From an uncultured SAR86 cluster bacterium (GTDB taxonomy: Bacteria; Pseudomonadota; Gammaproteobacteria; Magnimaribacterales; AG-339-G14), in NCBI GenBank assembly GCA_902627595.1, contig CACOJO010000005.1, positions 35,844 through 99,843 of the forward strand: DNA of 64,000 nt, read 5' to 3'. This document shows, one piece after another, positions 9,555 through 19,262 of this stretch. The position numbers and the translations under genes were made by a program. Numbering within the stretch: the first letter of the stretch is position 1; the number at the start of each line of letters is the position of its first letter. Below the pieces are notes generated by a model. It was given only the letters and a program-made list of their open reading frames with translations. It searched no databases and was not told where the DNA came from.

Positions 9555-11299
9555 GTAGCCAACTTCTGACTTACATTTTTGTTAGCTTATCTTTCGTCTT
9601 ATATATTGGTATAGCGATTTGGTCACGAGCCAATTCCACCAATGAATTTTATGTGGCTGGTAAAGGCGTAAATCCATTAGCTAATGGCATGGCAACTGCA
9701 GCAGATTGGATGTCTGCAGCATCCTTTATTTCTATGGCCGGTCTTATTTCCTTCTTAGGAAAGGATGGAGCTGTATATCTAATGGGTTGGACAGGAGGGT
9801 ATGTTTTGCTTGCTTTGCTTCTAGCCCCTTATTTAAGAAAGTTTGGTCAATACACCGTACCAGATTTCATTGGCACTAGATATTATTCAAAAACAGCGCG
9901 ACTTGTTGCCGTTTTATGTTTGATTTTCATTTCTTTTACCTATGTTGCAGGACAAATGCGTGGAGTAGGTATAGTTTTTTCAAGATTTTTAGAAGTTGAA
10001 ATAAACATTGGAGTTATCATTGGCATGATCGTTGTCTTCTTTTATGCAGTTTTGGGAGGCATGAAAGGAATTACTTACACTCAAGTTGCTCAATACTGTG
10101 TGATGATATTTGCTTATTTAGTTCCAGCAATTTTCATTTCGATTCTCATCACCGGGAATCCTATTCCGCAACTGGGATTTGGAGATACTTTGCTAAATAG
10201 CTCTACTTATCTACTAGAAAAGCTTGATCAACTTTCTGTCGATTTGGGATTTAATGCTTATACGAAAAATACAAAATCAAACATTGATATCTTTTGTATA
10301 ACTGCAGCTCTGATGTTTGGTACAGCTGGCTTGCCCCATGTGATAGTAAGATTTTTTACAGTACCCAAAGTAAGTGATGCTAGAAAATCAGCAGGATATG
10401 CTTTAGTTTTTATAGCTTTGTTATATACAACGGCTCCTGCAGTTGCAGCTTTTTCAAGAGTAAACTTCATAGAGTCAATTCAAGAAAAAAGCTATGTAGA
10501 CTCTCCCAATTGGTTTAAAAATTGGGAAAATATTGGGCTCATTGCTTGGCAGGACAAAAATAAAGATGGCCTGATTAATTATTCAGCAGGAAAACCTTTC
10601 GATGGAAGTAGACCAATTTTCTCTGGTGGCGTTGGAAGCCAAGGCGAAAGAGAAATCAAAAACACACCAATAAGTGACAACTCAAACGAGGTTTATATCG
10701 ATCGAGATATTATGGTTCTTGCAAATCCTGAGATAGCTAAGCTGCCAGCTTGGGTTATGGCATTGGTTGCAGCAGGAGGTTTGGCAGCAGCTTTATCTAC
10801 TGCAGCAGGGCTTCTATTGGTTATTTCTTCATCTATATCTCATGATTTATTAAAAAAAACTTTCATGCCAAAAATTAACGAAAGACAAGAACTATTTTAT
10901 GCTCGGTGTTCTGCAGCAGTCGCAATATTAATTGCAGGACTTTTTGGTATTTATCCACCAGCCTTTGTGGCGCAAGTTGTGGCATTTGCATTTGGCTTAG
11001 CTGCATCAACGATTTTCCCTGCTCTGCTATTAGGCATATTTTCTAAGCGACTTAATAAGGAAGGAGCGATAGCTGGCATGATGGCAGGGCTTATTTTTAC
11101 AGCGGGCTATATTATTTATTTTAAATTTTTGTTTAGTGATCTTGACTCAAGCCTTAACTGGTTATGGGGCATTTCTCCTGAAGGAGTAGGCTTTTTAGGA
11201 ATGATTATTAATTTTGTAGTTGCTATTTTAGTTTCTTCTTTTTCAACAAAACCTCCAATTGAGGTAGGCCAGATGGTTGATAAAATAAGACTACCATGA
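9551..11299 (+). CDS. Sodium:solute symporter (SSS) family, large subunit of DUF4212-type transporter
   Basis: EFYVAGKGVNPLANGMATAADWMSAASFISMAG, GTAGLPHVIVRFFTVP, AAALSTAAGLLLVISSSISHD; 4-nt overlap with DUF4212 gene. Confidence 0.9.
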   Translation: MSSQLLTYIFVSLSFVLYIGIAIWSRANSTNEFYVAGKGVNPLANGMATAADWMSAASFISMAGLISFLGKDGAVYLMGWTGGYVLLALLLAPYLRKFGQYTVPDFIGTRYYSKTARLVAVLCLIFISFTYVAGQMRGVGIVFSRFLEVEINIGVIIGMIVVFFYAVLGGMKGITYTQVAQYCVMIFAYLVPAIFISILITGNPIPQLGFGDTLLNSSTYLLEKLDQLSVDLGFNAYTKNTKSNIDIFCITAALMFGTAGLPHVIVRFFTVPKVSDARKSAGYALVFIALLYTTAPAVAAFSRVNFIESIQEKSYVDSPNWFKNWENIGLIAWQDKNKDGLINYSAGKPFDGSRPIFSGGVGSQGEREIKNTPISDNSNEVYIDRDIMVLANPEIAKLPAWVMALVAAGGLAAALSTAAGLLLVISSSISHDLLKKTFMPKINERQELFYARCSAAVAILIAGLFGIYPPAFVAQVVAFAFGLAASTIFPALLLGIFSKRLNKEGAIAGMMAGLIFTAGYIIYFKFLFSDLDSSLNWLWGISPEGVGFLGMIINFVVAILVSSFSTKPPIEVGQMVDKIRLP

Positions 11300-12468
11300 C
11301 ATTGATAAAATTTTTAACTGTAATTTGTTTCTTACTAATCCCGCCTTTATCTTTTACTGAAAATCAAGATAAAAATTATCAAGCACGTCTTCAAGATGTC
11401 ATGAAGGCAAGAAAGCTTATGGATAAAAAAAGACAAAGAGATGAAATTAAAGATCTTGCTCACGAATTAGCTCAAGAAATAATTATTATTGATACTCATC
11501 TTGATACACCTATTCAATTGTATATGCAGCAAGATAAAAACGGCACATATGAAGACATCACAAAAAAAACTTCCTTGCACTTTGATTATGAAAGAGCCCT
11601 AAGCGGAGGATTAAATGTACCTTTTTTTGTGATTTTTACACCTCCTTCTGCAGAGGATAAAGGTACAGCATTTAAAATGGCAAATGAAATTATTCAAATT
11701 TTAGAGGACATTAAGAAAAAAAGTCCTAATAAATTTCGTTTGGTTAAATCACCTGACGAAATTACAAATAATAAAAGCGTGATGCAAATTGTCTATGGCA
11801 TGGAAAATGGAGCGCCAATAGAAAGCAAGCTTTCAAATATTGAATTATTTTCTGACATGGGTGTCAGCTACATTACTTTAGCCCATTCTAAAAGTAATCA
11901 TATATCCGACTCTTCATATGACGAAAATAAAAACTGGGGAGGTCTCAGTCCCTTTGGAAGAGAGGTTGTTGCTGAGATGAATAAGCAAGGGGTAATGATT
12001 GATATAAGTCATGTTTCCGATGCAGCATTTTATGAAGTTTTACGCTTAACCAAAACTCCTGTTATTGCTTCACATAGCTCCTTGAGACATTTCGTCCCAG
12101 GGTTTGAAAGAAACGTTTCGGACGATATGTTAAAAGAGCTAGCTAAAAATGGCGGAGTTATTCAAATTTGCTTTGGTTCAGAATTTATTGCTGAAAAGAG
12201 AAAATATCCTGATTTAGTAGTAACAGTTGAAGATGTTGCAGATCACATCGATAGAGTAAAACAACTAGTTGGCATTGATTATGTAGGCATTGGCTCTGAT
12301 TATGATGGTTGGAGAAATTTTCCAGTTGGGCTTGAAGATACCTCAACTTATCCAAATTTAATTGAAGAGTTATTAAAAAGAAATTATACCAAAGAAGAAA
12401 TTAAAAAAGTTTTCGGTGAAAATTTACTTAGAGTGTGGAGAGCAGTAGAAAATTATTCAAAGCCTTGA
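11296..12468 (+). CDS. Membrane dipeptidase (renal dipeptidase family M19), secreted
   Basis: IDTHLDTP, MENGAPIE, YITLAHSKSNHISDS, MIDISHVSDAAFYEVL, VIASHSS, VGIGSDYDG. Confidence 0.92.
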   Translation: MTLIKFLTVICFLLIPPLSFTENQDKNYQARLQDVMKARKLMDKKRQRDEIKDLAHELAQEIIIIDTHLDTPIQLYMQQDKNGTYEDITKKTSLHFDYERALSGGLNVPFFVIFTPPSAEDKGTAFKMANEIIQILEDIKKKSPNKFRLVKSPDEITNNKSVMQIVYGMENGAPIESKLSNIELFSDMGVSYITLAHSKSNHISDSSYDENKNWGGLSPFGREVVAEMNKQGVMIDISHVSDAAFYEVLRLTKTPVIASHSSLRHFVPGFERNVSDDMLKELAKNGGVIQICFGSEFIAEKRKYPDLVVTVEDVADHIDRVKQLVGIDYVGIGSDYDGWRNFPVGLEDTSTYPNLIEELLKRNYTKEEIKKVFGENLLRVWRAVENYSKP

Positions 12469-12502
12469 TATATTGTTTCTCCATATTTTTTAGGAGAAAA
12501 AA

Positions 12503-13189
12503 ATGAAAAAAATTATGATAAGCGCTATTCTCGTGATGAGTAGCTTTGGATTTGCAGCGCCTGCTATGTCTGTATTTACAATTAACACCTCTGATCCAGT
12601 TGCATACATGGAATGGGCTAGAGGAAGCGGCAAAGCATTAGCTGAAATAAATAACGTAGTATCTTCAGGAGTTTGTCAGCCAGGTTATGGTGCAGAAGAA
12701 TTCGGAGATATGTATTATTGGTCGCTTTTTGAGAATCACGCTGACTCAATTAGTGGAAACCCTGCAGATCCTGTCTATGTAAGAGAAATATCAAAAATAG
12801 CTAGCAAGAGAACAATAAGAGAAGTAGATCATTATTCAGTTTTGACGGAAGGTTCAGGTTCTTTTGAAACAGGTCAAACTTTTGCTAACTACAACATAAA
12901 TGTAAAAACTAAAAATCCAGCTGCATATATTAACGCAATTGCTGAGTACCAAGAGTTAGCTCAAGCAAATGGATTTGAGGATATCACTCTAGAGGCTTAC
13001 CAGATCAATACCGGAGATTACACTGGTCAATTAATGGTGGTTATTCAAGGCCCTACTTCACAAAGATTAGGAGCTTTTTTGGATAGTAGAAATGAAAGTT
13101 GGGGACAAAGTCTTTCTAATCAAATTTCTAAGCTAAGATATCTTAAAAGAGGATTTATCATGAATTGCGAAGTTAACTACGCAAGATAA
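12503..13189 (+). CDS. Hypothetical secreted protein with duplicated ferredoxin-like-type domain
   Basis: Signal peptide MKKIMISAILVMSSFGFAAPA; two tandem ~100-aa units; strong SD taggagaaaaaaATG. Confidence 0.65.
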   Translation: MKKIMISAILVMSSFGFAAPAMSVFTINTSDPVAYMEWARGSGKALAEINNVVSSGVCQPGYGAEEFGDMYYWSLFENHADSISGNPADPVYVREISKIASKRTIREVDHYSVLTEGSGSFETGQTFANYNINVKTKNPAAYINAIAEYQELAQANGFEDITLEAYQINTGDYTGQLMVVIQGPTSQRLGAFLDSRNESWGQSLSNQISKLRYLKRGFIMNCEVNYAR

Positions 13190-13205
13190 TACAATCTATC
13201 TTATA

Positions 13206-13232
13206 AAAAAGGCGGGGAGTCCCGCCTTTTTT
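13206..13232. terminator. Bidirectional intrinsic terminator
   Basis: aaaaaaGGCGGGgagtCCCGCCtttttt between convergent genes. Confidence 0.85.
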
Positions 13233-14277
13233 AATCATTTATAATTTTTTTTATAAATTTCGTCTCCTTTTCATCAAAAGGCGAGCCATCAATTCTGAAA
13301 ATGTCGTGAAACCACTCTTCTGGCTCTGGAATTGCATCATGGTCTTTAAGAAACTCACCTTTATTCTTCTTATCTTGAAGCTCTAAAATAGTTGACCAAC
13401 CAAAATGAGTTTGGCTTTTGCCAGCGACAAAGCCCCAATTATAACAACCGACTTTTTCTTTCTTGAATATTGGTAAAGAAAATTCAAAAGTAGTGCCGAA
13501 TTCTCTTGCCATATATTCTGTACATATCAAAGGTCTGCCAAACTTTTTAAGTCTTTGAATGGTAGGTTCAAGTTTTTCAGCTTCATAAGTATGAAAGGTA
13601 ATTAAATCTGAATTTTCTTCATTGAGCTTTAAGATTTCATCGCCAATAGATCCATCTAAACAGGAAGTAAGTGGTTGAGATGGCCTTATTTCGAGAGCCC
13701 ATTCCCAAGTATATTGAAGCAATTTTAGAGCTTTATCTCCTATACCAAATTGACCAGGCTCATTGTAAATGTCCCACATCAAAATTCTGTCATCTTTTGA
13801 GTAATCTTTGAGAGCGCCTTGGATAAATTCTTTCAATCTATTTAGTTCTTTTAAAGCAATTTTTTCTTCATCAACTTGATTTACCAATGCCATTCCAGGA
13901 CTTTGTTTCCAGCCAGAGTTATGTACTCCTTTGACAGGTAAAGGCTGCTTGCCTAGTTTTGGATAGGGGCGGTGACAATCATCAAAAAGCACAATAATTG
14001 GTCTAATTTTTCTTTTTGCACAAATATCTAAAAATCTTTCAAAGTTTTTTTTAAATTTATCTTTTTTTGACCAAAGCAAGTCATGAAGATAAACCCTCAA
14101 TGAGTTGAACCCGAGCTCTTTTGCCCAATCTAACTCTCTCTTAATTGTCTTTTCATCAAAAGTATCTTCTTGAAACATTTCAAGTTGATTGATTGCAGTA
14201 CTAGGTAAAAAATTACAACCAACAAGCCAAGGTTGTTCTTCGTACCAATTATTTGCTTTTTCTTTTGACCATTTCAT
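13231..14277 (-). CDS. Glycoside hydrolase (cellulase/GH5-like)
   Basis: (beta/alpha)8-type motifs: LRVYLHD, WDIYNEPG (acid/base E), ICTEYMAR (nucleophile E). Confidence 0.78.
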   Translation of the reverse strand: MKWSKEKANNWYEEQPWLVGCNFLPSTAINQLEMFQEDTFDEKTIKRELDWAKELGFNSLRVYLHDLLWSKKDKFKKNFERFLDICAKRKIRPIIVLFDDCHRPYPKLGKQPLPVKGVHNSGWKQSPGMALVNQVDEEKIALKELNRLKEFIQGALKDYSKDDRILMWDIYNEPGQFGIGDKALKLLQYTWEWALEIRPSQPLTSCLDGSIGDEILKLNEENSDLITFHTYEAEKLEPTIQRLKKFGRPLICTEYMAREFGTTFEFSLPIFKKEKVGCYNWGFVAGKSQTHFGWSTILELQDKKNKGEFLKDHDAIPEPEEWFHDIFRIDGSPFDEKETKFIKKIIND

Positions 14278-14287
14278 CTCTTTAATT

Positions 14288-14704
14288 TTAATAAATTAGA
14301 ATGACGATTGAAAACATATAACAACCACATACGGCTGAAGTTAGATTTCTTCTAAGTTTCATGTAATCGGGATCTTTAAACTGCGGATTAATTTTAGACT
14401 CTTGCTGGTAGAACAGAAAAAACAAAAAAAACAATAAAGCCATAGCAAAAATGAGATTTATCCAAGCCAATAAAGTGGCTCCAAAGCCTAAAAGTGAAAA
14501 GACAATTGCTATTACCAAGTTTTTTTTATTTGTAGAGTCAATCCCCCATATAATTCCTGATAAAAATGAAATTATTATTCCTCCATAAACAACCAAGACT
14601 TGAAAAGAGACTTCCTCATAACTTGCCCCAAGAATCCAAGGCAATATTGTCAAAGCTGCAAATGGTATAAATCCTAAATAACCTAGGGTAATTTTAGTTT
14701 GCAT
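14288..14704 (-). CDS. DUF3429-like membrane protein
   Basis: LGYLGFIPFAALTILPW...YGGIIISFLSGIIWG...LRRNLTSAV. Confidence 0.65.
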   Translation of the reverse strand: MQTKITLGYLGFIPFAALTILPWILGASYEEVSFQVLVVYGGIIISFLSGIIWGIDSTNKKNLVIAIVFSLLGFGATLLAWINLIFAMALLFFLFFLFYQQESKINPQFKDPDYMKLRRNLTSAVCGCYMFSIVILIY

Positions 14705-14929
14705 TTATCCATGAGCCATTTTTAATAAAGTCATGAAAAGTATACCTGTTCCAATAACACCGACGATTAGAATTGTTAGATCTATAATGAACACTTGAAA
14801 AAGTTTTAACCAAGATCTTTCTTTTCCTTCTTTAATATCTTGAAATAGATATAAAAAGGCACTTATTTTAAAAAGTACAAAAGCCGTTAGGAAAGTGACT
14901 CCACCGAGTAAGAATATCCCAGTATTCAT
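14705..14929 (-). CDS. Small hypothetical membrane protein
   Basis: 74-aa ORF with two hydrophobic helices, adjacent to DUF3429-like gene. Confidence 0.6.
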   Translation of the reverse strand: MNTGIFLLGGVTFLTAFVLFKISAFLYLFQDIKEGKERSWLKLFQVFIIDLTILIVGVIGTGILFMTLLKMAHG

Positions 14930-14943
14930 AAGGGTTTAGTTGT

Positions 14944-16155
14944 TTAAAGCTTGTATCCAGATTGACCGTGTTCAGCAACATCTAGACCTTCTTCTTGAGA
15001 GTCATCAGAAACTCTTAATCCGAATATAGATTTAGTGACAAGCAGTAAAATTACTGAGCCAACCAAAGTGAACAATCCTACACTTATCGCGCCTATTGCT
15101 TGCGTTGTCATTAAATCGCTGAAACTTGAACCTTCATCATATCCTATGCCACCATAACTCTCTGCGGTCAAAAAAGGGATAAGCAGTATTCCTAATAAAC
15201 CACCAATGCCATGGACTGCAAAAACATCCAGCGAGTCATCTATGTTAAAAGTTTCTTTGACGATATTGACCATGTAGTAACAAACTCCACCGGCAATTAA
15301 ACCAATGACTAGTCCGCCCATAGGCCCCACTGATCCACTCGCCGGAGTGATTGATGCTAATCCCGCAATGCAACCGGTAACAGCTCCAACTAAAGAAGAT
15401 TTACCAAATTTTACTTTCTCAATGACAATCCAAACAATAGTTGCGGTAGCTGCTGAAATGTGAGTCACCAAAATTGCCATTCCGGCATCGCCATTTGCAG
15501 CCAATGCACTTCCGCCGTTGAAGCCAAACCATCCTACCCATAACATACAAGCTCCCATCATAGTTAAACCTGGATTGTGAGGAGGTTGAACGGAATTAGG
15601 GAAACCGTCTCTAGGACCCAGAAAGTAGGCGATTACCAATGCAGTTATTCCTGCGGTCAAGTGAACAACCAATCCACCTGCAAAATCTCTAATTCCCATT
15701 TCATAAAGCCAACCACCTTCTGCCCAAATCCAATGAACAACAGGAGCATATATTAAAATTACCCACAATAAAGAGAAGACAGCGACAAAACTAAATTTAA
15801 TTCTTTCTGGATATGCACCAACTATTAAAGCAGGAGTAATAATCGCAAATGTCATCTGAAACATAAAGAAGACGCTTTCAGGAATATCGCCAGACATACT
15901 ATCTCTTGATAAATTTGCTAAAAATAAATTACCTAAATCTCCAAAATAAGCTCCATTACCACTGAAGGCAATGCTGTAGGCAATTACTAGCCAAGCAATT
16001 GAACTTATGCATGCAATGGTAAAACAATGCATTAAAACAGAAAGAATGTTACTTGCTCTTACGAGTCCGGCATAAAAAAGTGCCAATCCGGGCAAAGTCA
16101 TAAACAAAACTAGAGCAGTAGATGTAATGATCCAAGCAGTGTTACCAGTATCCAT
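14944..16155 (-). CDS. amt: Ammonium transporter Amt
   Basis: GLALFYAGLVR, DFAGGLVVHLTAG, FGFNGGSALAANG, DVFAVHGIGG. Confidence 0.95.
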   Translation of the reverse strand: MDTGNTAWIITSTALVLFMTLPGLALFYAGLVRASNILSVLMHCFTIACISSIAWLVIAYSIAFSGNGAYFGDLGNLFLANLSRDSMSGDIPESVFFMFQMTFAIITPALIVGAYPERIKFSFVAVFSLLWVILIYAPVVHWIWAEGGWLYEMGIRDFAGGLVVHLTAGITALVIAYFLGPRDGFPNSVQPPHNPGLTMMGACMLWVGWFGFNGGSALAANGDAGMAILVTHISAATATIVWIVIEKVKFGKSSLVGAVTGCIAGLASITPASGSVGPMGGLVIGLIAGGVCYYMVNIVKETFNIDDSLDVFAVHGIGGLLGILLIPFLTAESYGGIGYDEGSSFSDLMTTQAIGAISVGLFTLVGSVILLLVTKSIFGLRVSDDSQEEGLDVAEHGQSGYKL

Positions 16156-16167
16156 AAAATTTTCCCC

Positions 16168-16195
16168 TTTATATGTAGTCAGTGAACTTTATCAA
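16168..16195 (-). promoter_or_regulatory. Putative sigma70 promoter of amt (TTGATA-N16-TATAAA, minus strand)
   Basis: -10 at 16173-16168, -35 at 16195-16190, followed by SD AAAGGGG before the ATG. Confidence 0.55.
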
Positions 16196-16222
16196 AAAGT
16201 ATTTTGTACTTTAAGTCTAAAT

Positions 16223-16241
16223 TAGTGCAACGTTTGCACTA
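16223..16241. promoter_or_regulatory. Palindromic activator-type site upstream of amt (NtrC-like)
   Basis: Perfect inverted repeat TAGTGCAA-cgt-TTGCACTA plus a third AGTGCAA half-site at about 16246, upstream of the -35. Confidence 0.45.
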
Positions 16242-16252
16242 TCAAAGTGCAA

Positions 16253-16768
16253 TTAAGAACTTCCTGGATATTTTGAAAGAATTTGAGAAATTATTTCGTT
16301 AGCTAAATCTTGATCGTCTAGCGAGCTAGTATTTATTCTCATATTTGCATACCAAACAACTTTATCTAAATCTTCATCGAAAAATTTGACTGATAAATAA
16401 TTTATGGGAGGAAAGTCATTTGCATAAAATCTGTAAGAGAAAGGATCGTTTCGGTAACCATAAAAAAAATGTGAAGAATTAATTTGTTTATATCTCTCTT
16501 TTTCTTTCACTGAAAAGCTTACTTTTAAGGGAGATTGATCATTTTGATCTAATCCAAGCTGCACAAGAGATAAAGATAAGGCTCTGGCAATTCTATTAAT
16601 TCTTATAGGATTTTCCTCCTCATCAGATTCAACTCTGAAAGGATCTGGCTTGAAAATTTTAAAGTCCTTGTATTTAGCCGCAGAAAAAGCTTCGTCGGAA
16701 TCAACTTTAACAACAAAGCCAGATGCACAAGATGTGAGCAAAACTAAAATGATTAACCTAGCTAACAC
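16253..16768 (-). CDS. DUF4136-like lipoprotein
   Basis: Lipobox-like LLTSCASG; FSAAKYKDFKIF; LGLDQN. Confidence 0.65.
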   Translation of the reverse strand: MLARLIILVLLTSCASGFVVKVDSDEAFSAAKYKDFKIFKPDPFRVESDEEENPIRINRIARALSLSLVQLGLDQNDQSPLKVSFSVKEKERYKQINSSHFFYGYRNDPFSYRFYANDFPPINYLSVKFFDEDLDKVVWYANMRINTSSLDDQDLANEIISQILSKYPGSS

Positions 16769-16822
16769 TCTAATATTATAACTTTGTTATAGTAATCAAT
16801 GAAATTTTTTAAGGAGAGAAAA

Positions 16823-17560
16823 ATGAAAAAAATAATTTTATTGACGATGTTATTAGCTTCATCATTAAGCTTTACATCACCTACTTGGATTGAATACTTA
16901 TTCAAAGTTGATAATCCTCAAAGCGCAGCAAAAATTGTAGCTGCTACCGACAAATTTATGTCTTCTGACTTTGTAAAAAATAACTTCAAAGGATCGATAC
17001 ATTTAAATGCCTATATTGCAGGTGGAAAGGTAGAGGAAACTCACTCTTATGCAATTCTTCAACCAAGCTTGGCAGAACATGAAATTTGGTTAGCAAAAGT
17101 CAGCGATCCAAATAACGAAGAAGTAAGGAAATTTGCTTCGGTGTTAAATGCAAATTCCGAAGGAGTTGGTACACGTATTAATACATTTATTCAGACTTAT
17201 GGAACACCTTCAAACAAAGACACTGTTTGGGCAATATATCCATTTAGAACACAACCATCAAACGTAGAAGCTGTGATAGAAGCTACAAAAGATTTAGATG
17301 AAGCAGTAAAAGACTCTTTTCCAGGTCAGTTTGGTCTTTCAGCAAGAATGGCTGGAGGCGGCATGCAGACCCATCTCTTTACTGTAGGCTATGAGTCTTT
17401 AGCTGAAATGGAGAAATGGGAAGACTCAGCTTCTAGAGACACTGGAGTTTCTCCTTTTGATAAAGAAATGGACAAATTGGTTGAATGGCATGAAGTAGAA
17501 ATAGTAAGAAATCTTAGAGTTTACGATTCTGCTATGACCCTTCAAGATTTCGTTGAATAA
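16823..17560 (+). CDS. Hypothetical secreted protein with internally duplicated domain
   Basis: Start placed at ATG 16823 behind SD aaggagagaaaa; signal peptide; two repeats ending YAILQPSLAEHEIW and FTVGYESLAEMEKW. Confidence 0.65.
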   Translation: MKKIILLTMLLASSLSFTSPTWIEYLFKVDNPQSAAKIVAATDKFMSSDFVKNNFKGSIHLNAYIAGGKVEETHSYAILQPSLAEHEIWLAKVSDPNNEEVRKFASVLNANSEGVGTRINTFIQTYGTPSNKDTVWAIYPFRTQPSNVEAVIEATKDLDEAVKDSFPGQFGLSARMAGGGMQTHLFTVGYESLAEMEKWEDSASRDTGVSPFDKEMDKLVEWHEVEIVRNLRVYDSAMTLQDFVE

Positions 17561-17561
17561 A

Positions 17562-18362
17562 ATGAAAAGTTTTGTAATAGCTTTATCTAGTGTTTTTTTG
17601 ACTCTTGCTTGCAGTGCTGTAGACGATGAAACGGAAGTTTCATTTTCTAATCTTGGTTCAGAGGAATATCCTCAAATGTTTTATATGGAGTATGTTCCTT
17701 GTCAAGAAGGTGTTTACTATACAGCTGAAAACTTTAGAAACGATGTTTTACCTGAGTGGCAAGATCTTTTGGTAGAAGTTAATTCACCTTTAGTATCTGC
17801 TTATGGCATTCAACATGTTCAAAGACTGTCTTCTGATAATGAAGATGGTTTTTGGCAATTGGTTTGGAATTCAAAAGCTGATGCTGAAGCAGCATGGAAA
17901 GTTTGGAATGAAAATGAAAATGTTGCTGCGTGGACAGAAGATACTTTAGATATCCTTTCATGCGATGGTGAAAATAAATTTTCCTTCGACGCCTATATTG
18001 CAAGAGCTAACAATACTTTCGGTGAATTTGAAACCACAAGTTTTGTCTCTGAGTATCATCAATGTCTTTATAAAGAAGGTAAAGAGGGAGCAGACCTTCG
18101 AGAAGTGATTGGACAACTTGAGACATTTTTAGAAAGTGCTGAGTCTCTTCCTGGGCCATTTAGCTATGTAATTTTAGGTCCCGATTACGAAACAGACGAA
18201 GTTGACTTTTTCTGGGGAAATTTTTATCAATCTGAAGATGCGAGGCAAGCCTTTGATGCCGAGTGGCAAAACCTTGATCCTGATGTTGAGGATAGTTGGA
18301 ATATGGTTTCAGATTGCGAAGAGCCTAGATATTACAACTCAGGAATAGTTCCAACTAGCTAA
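17562..18362 (+). CDS. Hypothetical lipoprotein with duplicated domain
   Basis: Start placed at ATG 17562; lipobox LTLACSA; two similar ~110-aa halves. Confidence 0.65.
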   Translation: MKSFVIALSSVFLTLACSAVDDETEVSFSNLGSEEYPQMFYMEYVPCQEGVYYTAENFRNDVLPEWQDLLVEVNSPLVSAYGIQHVQRLSSDNEDGFWQLVWNSKADAEAAWKVWNENENVAAWTEDTLDILSCDGENKFSFDAYIARANNTFGEFETTSFVSEYHQCLYKEGKEGADLREVIGQLETFLESAESLPGPFSYVILGPDYETDEVDFFWGNFYQSEDARQAFDAEWQNLDPDVEDSWNMVSDCEEPRYYNSGIVPTS

Positions 18363-18365
18363 AGA

Positions 18366-19262
18366 TTATTTAGCTTTAAAAAAAGCTAAGCAACCGAAAA
18401 TACCTGGTTCGTCCTCCGTAAGGAGGTCGATCTGGGTCCTTTCTACCAATTGAGCATATTTTGGATTTATTTCAGAAGGAAAATAATCGAGTATTTTTTT
18501 TGTCATTAAAATTGGTTTTAGGGTATTTAAAATAGATCCTCCTAAAATTACTTTTTCACACGAAAAAGATAAAACTAAATCATTTATCATTGAAACAAGA
18601 GTCTTAAGAAAATTTTCTATTATAAAGAGCTCATCTTTATTTCCATCTAAAGCAGAAGATATTATCTTTTCGGAAGAAAGTTTTCTTTCGAATTTCTCTT
18701 CATAAAGCTTCTCGATTCCCGGACCGCTTAAGATATTTTCAAGAGAAAAAAATTTTTTGTTATCTCCTAGGTCGAAATTTTCTAACATGCCTTTAGTTGA
18801 GCCAAAAGTATTTCCAAGTTCTGTGGGTATTATTTGACCTTTAATAATTAGCGTCACTCCCAGACCGGTCCCTGGACCTATTAATAAAGTATTATCGTTA
18901 GAGGGAGCGCCTCTTTTAATGGGTAAAAAATATTCCTCATTCGTTTCACTCAAAGACTGAGCTACTGCCTCCCAATCATTTAAAAGTAAACATTCTTTTA
19001 AATTAAGCTTAGTCCTAAGTTCTCTGGAATCAATCAGTAAATCTCTATTCGTGAGTTTTATAAAGCTCTGATTATTTGGACCAGCTGCAGCGATAACTAA
19101 ACAATCAATTTCTTCTTTTTCTCTTTCTAATAATTTTTTAAGAAAGGGAATGAAATCTTCATCGGCAATTTTTTCTTTTGATATTTTGGACAGAGTATTT
19201 CCAACAAAAGATGCATATCTGATATTTGTTCCACCGAGATCAATTAAAAGGGCGTTTTTCAT
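18366..19262 (-). CDS. glk: Glucokinase
   Basis: LIDLGGTNIRYA, LNDWEAVAQSL, LLIGPGTGLGVTLI, ELGNTFGS, VILGGSI. Confidence 0.82.
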   Translation of the reverse strand: MKNALLIDLGGTNIRYASFVGNTLSKISKEKIADEDFIPFLKKLLEREKEEIDCLVIAAAGPNNQSFIKLTNRDLLIDSRELRTKLNLKECLLLNDWEAVAQSLSETNEEYFLPIKRGAPSNDNTLLIGPGTGLGVTLIIKGQIIPTELGNTFGSTKGMLENFDLGDNKKFFSLENILSGPGIEKLYEEKFERKLSSEKIISSALDGNKDELFIIENFLKTLVSMINDLVLSFSCEKVILGGSILNTLKPILMTKKILDYFPSEINPKYAQLVERTQIDLLTEDEPGIFGCLAFFKAK

